From Lachnospiraceae bacterium (GTDB taxonomy: Bacteria > Bacillota_A > Clostridia > Lachnospirales > Lachnospiraceae), in assembly GCA_017613055.1 (NCBI GenBank), contig JAGAES010000133.1, forward strand, positions 1-60,165: 60,165 nucleotides of DNA, read 5' to 3'. The translations under genes and the position numbers were made by a program. Under the pieces are notes generated by a model. The model was not told where the DNA came from. It did not search any database and worked only from the letters and a program-made list of their open reading frames with translations. Shown piece after piece: positions 17,347-27,422 of this stretch; position 1 is the first letter of the stretch, and the number at the start of each line of letters is the position of its first letter.

Positions 17347-17375
17347 AGTATACCGAAATCGGTCACATTTGTCAA
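17347..17375 (-). promoter_or_regulatory. Promoter of ylxM-ffh operon
   Basis: Minus strand: consensus -35 TTGACA at 17375-17370, exactly 17 bases, -10 TATACT at 17352-17347. Transcription would start about 17341-17339, inside the first arm of the hairpin at 17304-17346, so the new transcript lacks the outer part of that stem. Confidence 0.85.
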
Positions 17376-17387
17376 TAGGAAATGTGA

Positions 17388-18254
17388 TTATCTCGAAAAT
17401 TCAAGATCCTTAAAGAGGAATGTGGCCTCTTCTCCGAGCGCTTTCGGATCGTCTACGATGAACTTGATCTTACCGGAGCTGTACAAACCGTAAACTTCCG
17501 GAGAATTATCAAAGATAATCTTGCCGTCAACGATTTCGTACTCAACCTTCAATTCTTCGGACGTAACCATCTGCTCTTCCAGGCCGTCGAACTCATCCAT
17601 ATAATCCGCAAGCAGGTCCGTAAGCTTCATGCCGGTGCTCGCAATATAGGTCTTCAGAACGTCAACGGACATGCCGGTGTATGCTTCCATCAGCTTATAA
17701 GCGGACTCCTCGTCGGAGAAGAGCTGCTTAATCGCGTTAAGGAACTCAAGCGCATCCGCCTTATAGGCAATCTTGACGTCCTTCTCGGAAGTGAAGGAAA
17801 GCGTGAAGTCCACATTCACCTTGGGGTTCATTCCGGCGTCCTTCATAACGCTGAGGAAGATCTTCGTATCTTCATCGTCCATGTAGCCTTCTAAGAATTC
17901 TTTCGCCTCGTCCATCGTGAAGGATCTTGTTGCCTTCCAATCGCCCTTGATTACGGAATAGTTCAATTCACCGACAGCTATAGGGGTCGGCTCCGGCTCA
18001 TCGGTCGGCTCGGGTGAAGGCGTATTGGTGGGGGTAGGGGTAGGCGTGTCGGTCGGAGCATCGGTCGGGTTCGGCTTATCGGTCGGATCCGGATCCTCCG
18101 TAGGGGTAGGCGTGTCGCTCTGCTCGGTATTATCCTTCTTACGGGATGAACCCTTCTTGCTGCTGTCATCGTCATCCGAATCACCGCAGGCTGTCATAGC
18201 AAACACAAGCATCAGCACGCACAGAAATGCCAAAAGCTTTTTAAACGTTTTCAT
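17388..18254 (-). CDS. Lipoprotein with Thr-Pro linker, unknown function
   Basis: About 288 residues. The signal peptide MKTFKKLLAFLCVLMLVFAM ends in a lipobox (MTAC, Cys23). An Asp/Ser/Lys stretch and a Thr/Pro/Asp linker (about 45-95, TPTPTNTPSPEPTDEPEP-like) follow. The C-terminal 185 residues (from ELNYSVIKGDW) form an alpha/beta domain with the strings FTMDEAKEFLEGYMDDEDTK and FTLSFTSEKDVKIAYKAD and resemble no family I can name. The ATG at 18254 is preferred (AAAGGAGAAATCAC). It has its own promoter (18302-18330) with an inverted repeat over the -35 box, and its own terminator. Confidence 0.85.
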   Translation of the reverse strand: MKTFKKLLAFLCVLMLVFAMTACGDSDDDDSSKKGSSRKKDNTEQSDTPTPTEDPDPTDKPNPTDAPTDTPTPTPTNTPSPEPTDEPEPTPIAVGELNYSVIKGDWKATRSFTMDEAKEFLEGYMDDEDTKIFLSVMKDAGMNPKVNVDFTLSFTSEKDVKIAYKADALEFLNAIKQLFSDEESAYKLMEAYTGMSVDVLKTYIASTGMKLTDLLADYMDEFDGLEEQMVTSEELKVEYEIVDGKIIFDNSPEVYGLYSSGKIKFIVDDPKALGEEATFLFKDLEFSR

Positions 18255-18301
18255 GTGATTTCTCCTTTTTTGTAACATTTTCAGCAAATGCTTACTGTTT
18301 C

Positions 18302-18330
18302 ATCATACACTTTTCTTTTTTAAAACGCAA
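18302..18330 (-). promoter_or_regulatory. Promoter of the lipoprotein gene
   Basis: Minus strand: -35 TTGCGT at 18330-18325, 17-base spacer, -10 TATGAT at 18307-18302. The TTG of the -35 box is inside the inverted repeat at 18326-18346. Confidence 0.75.
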
Positions 18331-18346
18331 GAAATTCTTACTTGCG
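18326..18346. promoter_or_regulatory. Inverted repeat, candidate operator
   Basis: CGCAAG (18326-18331) and CTTGCG (18341-18346) flank a centre that is itself an 11-base palindrome (AAGAA-A-TTCTT at 18329-18339). It overlaps the lipoprotein -35 box, a classic repressor position. No transcription factor gene is adjacent, so the regulator is unknown. Confidence 0.5.
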
Positions 18347-18351
18347 GGGAA

Positions 18352-18366
18352 ATTTTCGCCGAAAAT
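18352..18366. promoter_or_regulatory. Perfect 15-base palindrome, candidate operator
   Basis: ATTTTCG-C-CGAAAAT in the divergent gap between the lipoprotein and the ABC exporter, upstream of both promoters and 5 bases from the first inverted repeat. Confidence 0.5.
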
Positions 18367-18418
18367 GACAAAGAAAAGCCGGTTCACACATTTTTCACTA
18401 TGCGGATTGCATTGTTTC

Positions 18419-18427
18419 TGATATAAT
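18419..18427 (+). promoter_or_regulatory. Extended -10 promoter of the ABC exporter gene
   Basis: TGA-TATAAT at 18419-18427 with no clear -35 at 16-18 bases. The predicted start of transcription (about 18434) rules out the ATG at 18433 as a normal translation start. Confidence 0.55.
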
Positions 18428-18471
18428 CCATTATGGATATTTATGCAAATGTAAAGAGGTTATACGAATTT

Positions 18472-21204
18472 ATGCTTACATTAAAAGGAATTACGAAAGA
18501 TTATCCGGTCGGAGACGAAACCGTACATGCTTTAAAAGGCATCAGCCTTTCGTTCCGTGAGAGCGAATTTGTCGCTGTTCTCGGACCGTCCGGATGCGGC
18601 AAAACAACGCTTTTGAACTTAATCGGCGGTTTGGACCGCTATACGGACGGCGACCTGATCATTAACGGCCGCTCCACGAAGGAATACACCGCCAAGGACT
18701 GGGATTCGTACCGGAATCACAGCATCGGGTTTGTCTTTCAGTCCTACAATCTGATTTCGCATCAGACGGTTCTTCGAAACGTCGAGCTTGCGCTCACGCT
18801 CTCCGGCGTTTCGAAGTCCGAACGGAGAAAACGTGCGATTGAAGTGCTTGAGAAGGTCGGTCTCGGCGATCAGTTAAACAAGAAGCCGAATCAGATGTCC
18901 GGCGGTCAGATGCAGCGTGTCGCGATTGCGCGTGCCATGGTCAACGACCCGGATATCCTGCTTGCGGATGAGCCGACCGGTGCGCTGGATACGCAGACGA
19001 GCATCCAGATCATGGATCTTCTCAAGGAGATTTCGAAGACGAAGCTGGTTATCATGGTTACCCATAACCCGGACCTTGCCGACCAGTACTCAACCCGTGT
19101 CGTAAAGCTTTTAGACGGCGAAATCACCGATGACAGCCTGCCGCTTTCCGACTCTGAAGAACAGATTGTCGAGCATAAGACGAAACGGACGTCGATGTCA
19201 TTTTTCACCGCTCTCTCGCTTTCGCTTACGAACCTGATGACGAAGAAAGCACGGACGATTCTGACCGCGTTCGCCGGAAGCATCGGTATTATCGGCATTG
19301 CTTTGATTCTTTCGTTAAGCAACGGCGTGCAGGAATACATCAACCGCGTACAGGAGGAGACGCTCTCCACTTATCCGCTGATGATTCAGCAGCAGACGGC
19401 CGATACGTCTGCGCTGCTCTCCGCTCTCCTTGGCGTAAGAAACAGCGAGCCCGAAGAACACGAACCCGGACGCGTCTATTCGAGCAACGCGATGGGCGAG
19501 ATGATGAACGCGATGCTTGCCGAGATCAAGACCAATGACCTCGAGAGTTTCAAAAAGTTTCTCGATGCCAATACGGAAATCAAAGACCTCGTTACGGATA
19601 TCAAATACACGTACACGTGTGAACCGAATGTTTTCATGACGGATACGTCGAACGGCGTCATTCAGCTGAATCCGAATACGATTATGTCTGCGATGTACTC
19701 CGCAATGGGAGCCTCCGACAGCACGGTTTCCGAATTCACTTCGATGTCCTCGATGTACGGTTCTTCCGCTTCGATGAGCGTCTTCACCGAGATGCTTGAC
19801 AACGAAGAACTGATGCATTCCCAATACGAATTGCTTGCCGGCAAATGGCCGCAGGAATGGAACGAAGTGCTTCTCATCGTCGATAAGAACAACGAAATCA
19901 GCGATTACGCGCTCTATTCCATCGGTCTTAAGGATCCGAACGAAGTCGAAGGCAAAATCCGGAAGATGTTCCTCGGAGAAAAGATTGTCAGTGAAAAGAT
20001 TTCTTTTTCCTATGACGATCTGCTTTCGCTCACCTTCCGTCTCGTGCTTCCCGCCGATTACTACGAATACAATAATCTTACGAGATCATGGGAAAGCAGA
20101 CGCGATGATGAAGCTTTCATGAAGAAGCTGCTCTTCGATCCGGAGAAAAGCGCCGAGCTTAGGGTTGTCGGCATTATCCGTCCCGATGAGGAAGCGGTTG
20201 CAACATCCGCCAACGGGGCCGTCGCATTTACCAAAGAGCTTACCGAATATATCGTAACCGAAAGCGCAAAGCGGGATATCGTAAAAGCGCAGCTTGCCGA
20301 TCCGGATACGGATGTTTTCACCGGAATCCCGTTTGAGAAGACGAAGGATCTGACCGCTGACGAAATCCGCGCGGCATTCCTTGCAAGCCTTGATCAGATG
20401 AGTGAGGCTGAGCTTGCGCAGACGCAGATGATGTTCCAGATGATGGTCGAAAGCGACGATACCGGTGCGTTTGACCGGCTGAAGCAGGCTATGGCCGAGG
20501 GTCAGGAAATCACGCTTTCGGACTTCATCAACTATATGCCTGATGAAATGCTTGTAAAGCTTAACAATGCCTCTTCGCAGCAGACGACCAGGAACACTTA
20601 TGATACGAACCTGATGCTGTTAGGCTACGCGCGTCTTGAAGTTCCGTTCATGATCAGCATCTATCCGAAGGACTTCAAGGCGAAAGACCGCATTACCGAA
20701 ATCATCGCGGAATACAACGCTTCCGTTCCCGAGGAAACGAAGATTGAATACACCGATTTCATCGCGCTTTTAATGTCCTCGGTCAGCACGATTATCAATG
20801 CGATAACGTATATCCTCATCGCATTTGTCGCAATCTCTTTGATTGTGTCCTCGATCATGATCGGTATTATCACTTACATCTCCGTTCTTGAACGGACCAA
20901 GGAAATCGGTATTCTCCGTTCCATCGGTGCAAGCAAGCGGGATATCAGCCGCGTATTCAATGCGGAGACGATGATTATCGGCTTCGTGTCCGGTGCGATC
21001 GGCATACTCGTTACGGTGCTGCTGAACATACCGATCAACCTGATTATCCATCATTACACGGATATCAGCCGTCTGTCGCGGCTTCCGATTCTCGGTGCCG
21101 TGATACTGATTCTCATCAGTATCTGCCTGACTTTGATTGCGGGATTGATTCCGTCGCGGATTGCAGCGAAGAAGGATCCGGTTACCGCACTCCGCACCGA
21201 ATAA
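18472..21204 (+). CDS. ABC transporter, ATPase fused to MacB/FtsX-type permease
   Basis: A 910-residue fusion. Residues 1-225 are the ATPase: Walker A GPSGCGKTT (38-46), Q-loop Q90, signature MSGGQ (142-146), Walker B ILLADE (162-167), H-loop His198. A first transmembrane helix (about 262-283) leads into a large external domain of about 460 residues, then three helices at the C-terminus (about 760-790, 818-843, 862-892), the MacB/FtsX type VII layout. Such proteins do not pump through a channel but act as mechanotransmitters or export peptides and antibiotics. I choose the ATG at 18472 (AAAGAGG, 12 bases away) because the ATG at 18433 lies at the predicted transcription start. It is divergent from the lipoprotein and 63 bases upstream of the GTPase-nuclease gene. 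Confidence 0.9.
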   Translation: MLTLKGITKDYPVGDETVHALKGISLSFRESEFVAVLGPSGCGKTTLLNLIGGLDRYTDGDLIINGRSTKEYTAKDWDSYRNHSIGFVFQSYNLISHQTVLRNVELALTLSGVSKSERRKRAIEVLEKVGLGDQLNKKPNQMSGGQMQRVAIARAMVNDPDILLADEPTGALDTQTSIQIMDLLKEISKTKLVIMVTHNPDLADQYSTRVVKLLDGEITDDSLPLSDSEEQIVEHKTKRTSMSFFTALSLSLTNLMTKKARTILTAFAGSIGIIGIALILSLSNGVQEYINRVQEETLSTYPLMIQQQTADTSALLSALLGVRNSEPEEHEPGRVYSSNAMGEMMNAMLAEIKTNDLESFKKFLDANTEIKDLVTDIKYTYTCEPNVFMTDTSNGVIQLNPNTIMSAMYSAMGASDSTVSEFTSMSSMYGSSASMSVFTEMLDNEELMHSQYELLAGKWPQEWNEVLLIVDKNNEISDYALYSIGLKDPNEVEGKIRKMFLGEKIVSEKISFSYDDLLSLTFRLVLPADYYEYNNLTRSWESRRDDEAFMKKLLFDPEKSAELRVVGIIRPDEEAVATSANGAVAFTKELTEYIVTESAKRDIVKAQLADPDTDVFTGIPFEKTKDLTADEIRAAFLASLDQMSEAELAQTQMMFQMMVESDDTGAFDRLKQAMAEGQEITLSDFINYMPDEMLVKLNNASSQQTTRNTYDTNLMLLGYARLEVPFMISIYPKDFKAKDRITEIIAEYNASVPEETKIEYTDFIALLMSSVSTIINAITYILIAFVAISLIVSSIMIGIITYISVLERTKEIGILRSIGASKRDISRVFNAETMIIGFVSGAIGILVTVLLNIPINLIIHHYTDISRLSRLPILGAVILILISICLTLIAGLIPSRIAAKKDPVTALRTE

Positions 21205-21216
21205 ACACGATTTCTG

Positions 21217-21248
21217 CGGCAGTCACATTGTGGCTGCCGTATTCTTTT
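21217..21248 (+). terminator. Hairpin terminator or attenuator between exporter and GTPase genes
   Basis: CGGCAGTCAC (21217-21226) and GTGGCTGCCG (21230-21239) pair over 10 positions including one G-U, followed by TATTCTTTT. The T-run is interrupted, so some read-through into the next gene, whose AAGGAGG site is directly downstream, is likely. Confidence 0.65.
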
Positions 21249-21267
21249 CGAAAGGAGGGGTCTCGTT

Positions 21268-23805
21268 ATGAAAAAGCTTGTTATCGGTATGATTGCGCAT
21301 GTGGACGCCGGGAAGACGACTCTGTCGGAAGCCCTGCTTTATCATGCCGGCAACATCCGTTCCATGGGCAAAGTCGATAACGGCGACACCTTCTTCGACA
21401 CACGCACGTATGAACGCGAGCGCGGCATAACCATTTTCTCAAAGCAGGCCGTACTCTCGCTTCCCGGTTGCATGCTGACTCTTTTGGATACGCCGGGCCA
21501 TGTGGATTTCTCCGCGGAAACCGAGCGTGCCATAGCGGCGCTTGATTATGCCGTATTGGTCATCAGCGGGACCGACGGCGTGCAGGACCATACCGAAACG
21601 TTATGGAGCCTTCTTGCCCATTACGGGATTCCGACCGTTTTATTCGTAAACAAAATGGACCGCCCCGGGACGGACGAGCAGGTTCTTCTTAAGGAACTTA
21701 AAAAGCGTCTGTCCGATAACATCGTCAATCTGTCGCATAAGGACCCCGAGGACCTTTCGCTTCTTTCCGAAGAAATCCTTGCCGGATACCTCTCGGACGG
21801 CTCGATTGACGAATCGCGGTTCCCTGATTTGATAAAAAAACGTCATATGTTTCCGTGCTTCTTCGGTTCCGCGCTTCGGGACCGTGGCGTTACGGAGTTT
21901 TTAAACGCGCTTCCCGCTCTTCTTCAGGCACCCGCTTATAAACCGGATTTCGGCGCACGCGTCTATAAGATCACTTATGACAGCGACCGCACGAGGCTTA
22001 CCCATATGAAGATTACCGGCGGAACGCTCCGCGCGAAGATGCCGGTCGGTCCTTCCGGAAAATGTGACCAGATCCGTATCTATTCCGGGGAAAAATACGA
22101 AACCGTTCCGGAGGCGGATGCAGGCACGGTTTGTGCCGTTACCGGTCTTTCTGAAAGCCGCGCGGGAGACGTATACGGAAGCGAAGCGGAAGGCAGCCTT
22201 CCGGTGCTTGAACCGGTACTTTCCTACCGTTTGATTCCGATCAATTCGGACGCGGTACAGCTGCTTCCGAAGCTTCGGCTTTTAGAAGAGGAAGACCCGA
22301 CGCTTCGGGTAATTTACGAAGAAACGATGCGCGAACTGCATCTTCAGGTCATGGGACCGATCCGTCTTGAGATACTGAAACGGGAGCTTCTCTCCCGCTT
22401 CGGCGCGGACGTCACATTTGACGCGGGAAGCATTGTCTATAAAGAAACGATTGCAGGACCGGCGGAAGGCGTCGGACACTTTGAGCCGCTCCGCCACTAT
22501 GCGGAAGTGCATCTTCTGGTAAGGCCTCTTCCGAGAGGCAGCGGGTTAGTGTTTGACAGTGAGCTCAGCGAGGACCTGTTAAGTAAGAACTGGCAGAGAC
22601 TGATACTTACGCATCTTAATGAGCGGAATCACCGCGGGATTCTGACCGGCTCGATTCTTACCGATGTGCATATCACGCTTGTCGCCGGCAAAGCCCATCC
22701 GAAGCACACCGAGGGCGGCGATTTCCGACAGGCGACCTACCGCGCCGTAAGAAACGCCTTGATGCAGGCAGGCTGCGTGCTCCTGGAACCCGAATACGCC
22801 TTCCGGCTTACAACGCCCGAGGAATCGCTCGGCCGCGTCATGCACGCGCTAAATTTACGAAAAGCTTCCTTTGACAGGGAATCGGACACTGCGGACGGCA
22901 ATGCCGTTCTTACAGGCGTTGCTCCGGTATCGCTTCTCTCTTCGCTTCCCGAGGAACTCCCGGCGCTTACAAAAGGCCGCGGACACATCACCTGCCGTGT
23001 GAACGGCTATCGGGAATGCCACAACCCGGAAGAAGTCATCGCAGCGCGCGGGTATGACCCCGAGGCGGACCTTCGGAATCCTTCGGGCTCGGTATTCTGC
23101 ACGCACGGAAGCGGATTTACGGTACCGTGGCAGGAGGTTCCAAACTATATGCATCTTCCGTTTGTATGTTCCGCACCGAAGGAAGAAAAACCGGACGAGG
23201 TACGGATTCCGCCTTCGAATCTTATTGAGCAGCTTGACATCGCGCTCGGTACCGAAGAAATCGACGAGATTCTTCACAGAAGCACGCATGCAAATGTGAA
23301 CGCAAAGAAAAAAGCTCCGGAACGGAAACCCGAACCGAAGCCTTACCGCGGCACCGAGACCAAGCATCTGAGCGGTCCTGCTTATCTTCTTGTGGACGGC
23401 TACAACATCATTCATGCATGGCCGGAACTCAGTTCGCTTTCCGAAACGAACCTCGATGCGGCCCGTTCCAAGCTTCTTGATACGCTTTGTAATTTCCGGG
23501 GTTACGGAAACGAAGAAATCATCGTCGTATTTGACGCATATCTCGTGAAAGGGCACGGTGAAGAATACTTCGACTACCATAACATCCATGTCGTCTTCAC
23601 GAAAGAAGCCGAAACGGCGGACCGCTATATCGAACGTTTCACGCACGAACACGCACAGAACCGCCGGATCCGCGTAGCGACCTCCGACGGCCTGGAGCAG
23701 ATCATAATCCGCGGCGAAGGAAGCTACGTCCTTTCCGCAAGAGAACTGCAGGAAGAAGTCCTCAAAACCGAACAAACTATCCGGGAAATCCTCAGAAACA
23801 ACTGA
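21268..23805 (+). CDS. Tet(M)/EF-G-like translation GTPase fused to a Rae1/YacP NYN ribonuclease domain
   Basis: An 845-residue two-part protein. Residues 1-650 are a ribosomal protection/EF-G-type GTPase: G1 AHVDAGKTT (10-18), G2 ERGIT (51-55), G3 DTPGH (74-78), G4 NKMD (128-131), then EF-G-like domains II to V. Residues about 655-700 are a charged linker (KKKAPERKPEPKP). Residues 701-845 are a full Rae1/YacP (NYN/PIN-like) domain: LLVDGYNIIHAWPEL with D710, VVFDAYLVKG with D756, FTKEAETADRYIE with E782 and D785, and VATSDGLEQ with D807, all acids of the active site. Rae1 in B. subtilis enters the ribosomal A site and cuts mRNA. The domain IV loop (476-487, AHPKHTEGGDFR) lacks the Tet(M) tyrosine-serine-proline tip, so tetracycline resistance is not predicted. 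AAGGAGGGG precedes the ATG. Joint action on stalled ribosomes is inference. Confidence 0.9.
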   Translation: MKKLVIGMIAHVDAGKTTLSEALLYHAGNIRSMGKVDNGDTFFDTRTYERERGITIFSKQAVLSLPGCMLTLLDTPGHVDFSAETERAIAALDYAVLVISGTDGVQDHTETLWSLLAHYGIPTVLFVNKMDRPGTDEQVLLKELKKRLSDNIVNLSHKDPEDLSLLSEEILAGYLSDGSIDESRFPDLIKKRHMFPCFFGSALRDRGVTEFLNALPALLQAPAYKPDFGARVYKITYDSDRTRLTHMKITGGTLRAKMPVGPSGKCDQIRIYSGEKYETVPEADAGTVCAVTGLSESRAGDVYGSEAEGSLPVLEPVLSYRLIPINSDAVQLLPKLRLLEEEDPTLRVIYEETMRELHLQVMGPIRLEILKRELLSRFGADVTFDAGSIVYKETIAGPAEGVGHFEPLRHYAEVHLLVRPLPRGSGLVFDSELSEDLLSKNWQRLILTHLNERNHRGILTGSILTDVHITLVAGKAHPKHTEGGDFRQATYRAVRNALMQAGCVLLEPEYAFRLTTPEESLGRVMHALNLRKASFDRESDTADGNAVLTGVAPVSLLSSLPEELPALTKGRGHITCRVNGYRECHNPEEVIAARGYDPEADLRNPSGSVFCTHGSGFTVPWQEVPNYMHLPFVCSAPKEEKPDEVRIPPSNLIEQLDIALGTEEIDEILHRSTHANVNAKKKAPERKPEPKPYRGTETKHLSGPAYLLVDGYNIIHAWPELSSLSETNLDAARSKLLDTLCNFRGYGNEEIIVVFDAYLVKGHGEEYFDYHNIHVVFTKEAETADRYIERFTHEHAQNRRIRVATSDGLEQIIIRGEGSYVLSARELQEEVLKTEQTIREILRNN

Positions 23806-23807
23806 AC

Positions 23808-23843
23808 AAAAAGAAAAAGGGCTGTCGCTTGGTGCGGCAGCCC
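23808..23843 (-). terminator. Terminator between convergent genes
   Basis: GGGCTGTCGC (23819-23828) and GCGGCAGCCC (23834-23843) pair over 10 positions with a 5-base loop. The minus strand continues TTTTTCTTTTT, so it mainly serves the amidase operon; on the plus strand the tail TTATCGGTT is weak but the hairpin may still help end the GTPase-nuclease message. Confidence 0.88.
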
Positions 23844-23852
23844 TTATCGGTT

Positions 23853-24602
23853 CTACTCTCCGGTTTCCCCGGATTCTCCCGGTTCCAGTTGCGTACGATT
23901 GTTCATCGGTCCGTCCGTAACGCTTATCTTCTTGCCGTTTCGGATTGCCCGGACGTCGTCCTTGAACTTCTCCCAGTTGTCTTCGTTTACGAGATACATC
24001 GGACAGGCGGGACCGTTCATGTCATAGTGGCGGAACACCTTCTTCTCGGTGAAACCGTATTTCTTACAAAGCGTAGCGACCAGCTTGCAAAGGCTTTCGT
24101 AGGTGGCCGCGCTCATGGAACCGTCGGTTCCGGTAATGCAATACTCAATCGAAATCGAATTGAAGTTGTTGCCTGCAACTGCCAGGGCGATTTCGTTGGT
24201 CGGAATGCATTGGTAAATCTTACCATCCAGATCCACGATGAAATGCACGCTCTGACGTTCGTTGTCATTTTTCTTTGATTTCAGGCTTTCGTAATAATCC
24301 CGCTGTTCCTGCGCGGTCTTTCCGAGCGTGTTGTTCGAGTGAATGATGATCTTATTCACGGAATCAAGCCGCTCACCGGGACGTGCGTACCGGCTGATTG
24401 AAAGAAGGCTTTGCGAGATCGGGACATCGTCGGCCTTATTAAGGATGCCGTTGTCCGAATGCCTGAAGATTACCGTCAAAATCTTAACCAGAAGAATCAG
24501 TACCAAAACGGCAATCAGGGCAAGAAGCCCGAGTGTCGCGTACTTTCGTACCATCTTCTTCCTGCGGCGTCTGCGGCGCCACTCCGCTTTTGACATTACC
24601 AT
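23853..24602 (-). CDS. Membrane-anchored N-acetylmuramoyl-L-alanine amidase (PGRP/T7 lysozyme type)
   Basis: A 249-residue protein: basic N-terminus (RRRRRRKK-like, 9-19), one transmembrane helix (about 22-46), then an Amidase_2 domain outside. Zinc ligands H88 (KIIIHSNNT), H192 (FRHYDMNG) and C200 (GPACPMY) match the T7 lysozyme fold; VHFIVDLDGKIYQCIP and NSISIEYC are typical. It would cut the bond between N-acetylmuramic acid and L-alanine in the cell's own wall. GGGGAGTTTTGTT precedes the ATG. It is the last gene before the terminator, 23 bases after guaB. Confidence 0.9.
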   Translation of the reverse strand: MVMSKAEWRRRRRRKKMVRKYATLGLLALIAVLVLILLVKILTVIFRHSDNGILNKADDVPISQSLLSISRYARPGERLDSVNKIIIHSNNTLGKTAQEQRDYYESLKSKKNDNERQSVHFIVDLDGKIYQCIPTNEIALAVAGNNFNSISIEYCITGTDGSMSAATYESLCKLVATLCKKYGFTEKKVFRHYDMNGPACPMYLVNEDNWEKFKDDVRAIRNGKKISVTDGPMNNRTQLEPGESGETGE

Positions 24603-24625
24603 AACAAAACTCCCCTTACAAAGAC

Positions 24626-26633
<2,008 letters not shown>

Positions 26634-26654
26634 ATCCTTCTCCTCCGGTTCGTC

Positions 26655-27386
26655 TTACTTTTTCTTCGCTTCTTCGACGAAGATGCTGTTCGTCTTCTGC
26701 AAAGCGCGGATCAGCGCATCCTTCGAGTTCTTCCAGTCCGCGTCGGCGTTCCGGTAGTCGAATTTGTCGGTAAACCACTCAAGGTCATCGCGGACGCGCT
26801 TAAAGTTCTCAACCATAATCCGGCTCATCACTTCGGAAAACTGATCGAGGTTCTTCGAACTGAGCGACGTTGCCGCAAGCTTATGCAGCTCGCCGTAATG
26901 CTTTAAGCAGAAGCCCTTGGCGCGCGCGAACTTATCGCGGAACACACTGTCGCAGTCATATAAGTAGAAAATCGTCGCAAGATACCGCTCATACGTATGC
27001 GCCATACGCTTGCATACATAGCACGATTTCTGCTGTTCTTCGGTGTACGCGTAAACCGGATCGGCAGCGTCATTCTTCTTAAAGAGCGACGGTTTCGTCG
27101 ATTTGATTTTTGCTAACTTCTCGAGCGTTTTCATTTGCCGGTCCATATACGTAAGCATCATGAGACCGAGCCCGAGACGGTTCTGGTTTTTATACATCAT
27201 CGGAAGATGTGACGCGCAGAAACCGATCTGGTCCGTTTCCATGCGGACATCGTCTTCCATGTAACTTGCGCCCATGACGAAATCAATCGCGTCGCTCTGC
27301 AGCTTGTTGTACATAAAGCATACGGGGCACTCACAATCGGCGTCGAAGGCGTCGTTAACGGGAATGGAATAAAGCTGTTCTTTCAT
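26655..27386 (-). CDS. Protein with two tandem CxxC/CxxH metal sites (DUF6062-like)
   Basis: A 243-residue soluble protein with an internal duplication: C20-x2-C23 with C57-x2-H60, and C122-x2-C125 with C160-x2-H163. The loops between the half-sites are 33 and 34 residues, so each half would make one zinc finger-like CCCH site or a redox pair. C18 and C145 are additional. The N-terminal DAFDADCECPVCFMYNK region and GFCASHLPMMY are characteristic of a Clostridia family I believe is DUF6062. The ATG at 27386 follows GGAG at 5 bases; the in-frame GTG at 27392 lies on that site. Co-directional with glnS, 36 bases downstream of it. Function unknown. Confidence 0.75.
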   Translation of the reverse strand: MKEQLYSIPVNDAFDADCECPVCFMYNKLQSDAIDFVMGASYMEDDVRMETDQIGFCASHLPMMYKNQNRLGLGLMMLTYMDRQMKTLEKLAKIKSTKPSLFKKNDAADPVYAYTEEQQKSCYVCKRMAHTYERYLATIFYLYDCDSVFRDKFARAKGFCLKHYGELHKLAATSLSSKNLDQFSEVMSRIMVENFKRVRDDLEWFTDKFDYRNADADWKNSKDALIRALQKTNSIFVEEAKKK

Positions 27387-27422
27387 GCGCACTCCTTCCT
27401 GTATATGTCTTTTCGGAAAATG

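Noticed and set aside
22855..23775. A 306-codon minus-strand frame opposite the Rae1 domain
   Set aside because: The plus-strand frame has conserved GTPase and NYN motifs throughout; the minus-strand product is unlike any known protein.
21268..23805. A tetracycline resistance gene
   Set aside because: Overall it resembles ribosomal protection proteins, but the domain IV loop is EF-G-like rather than Tet(M)-like and there is no mobile element or attenuator leader of the Tet(M) type.
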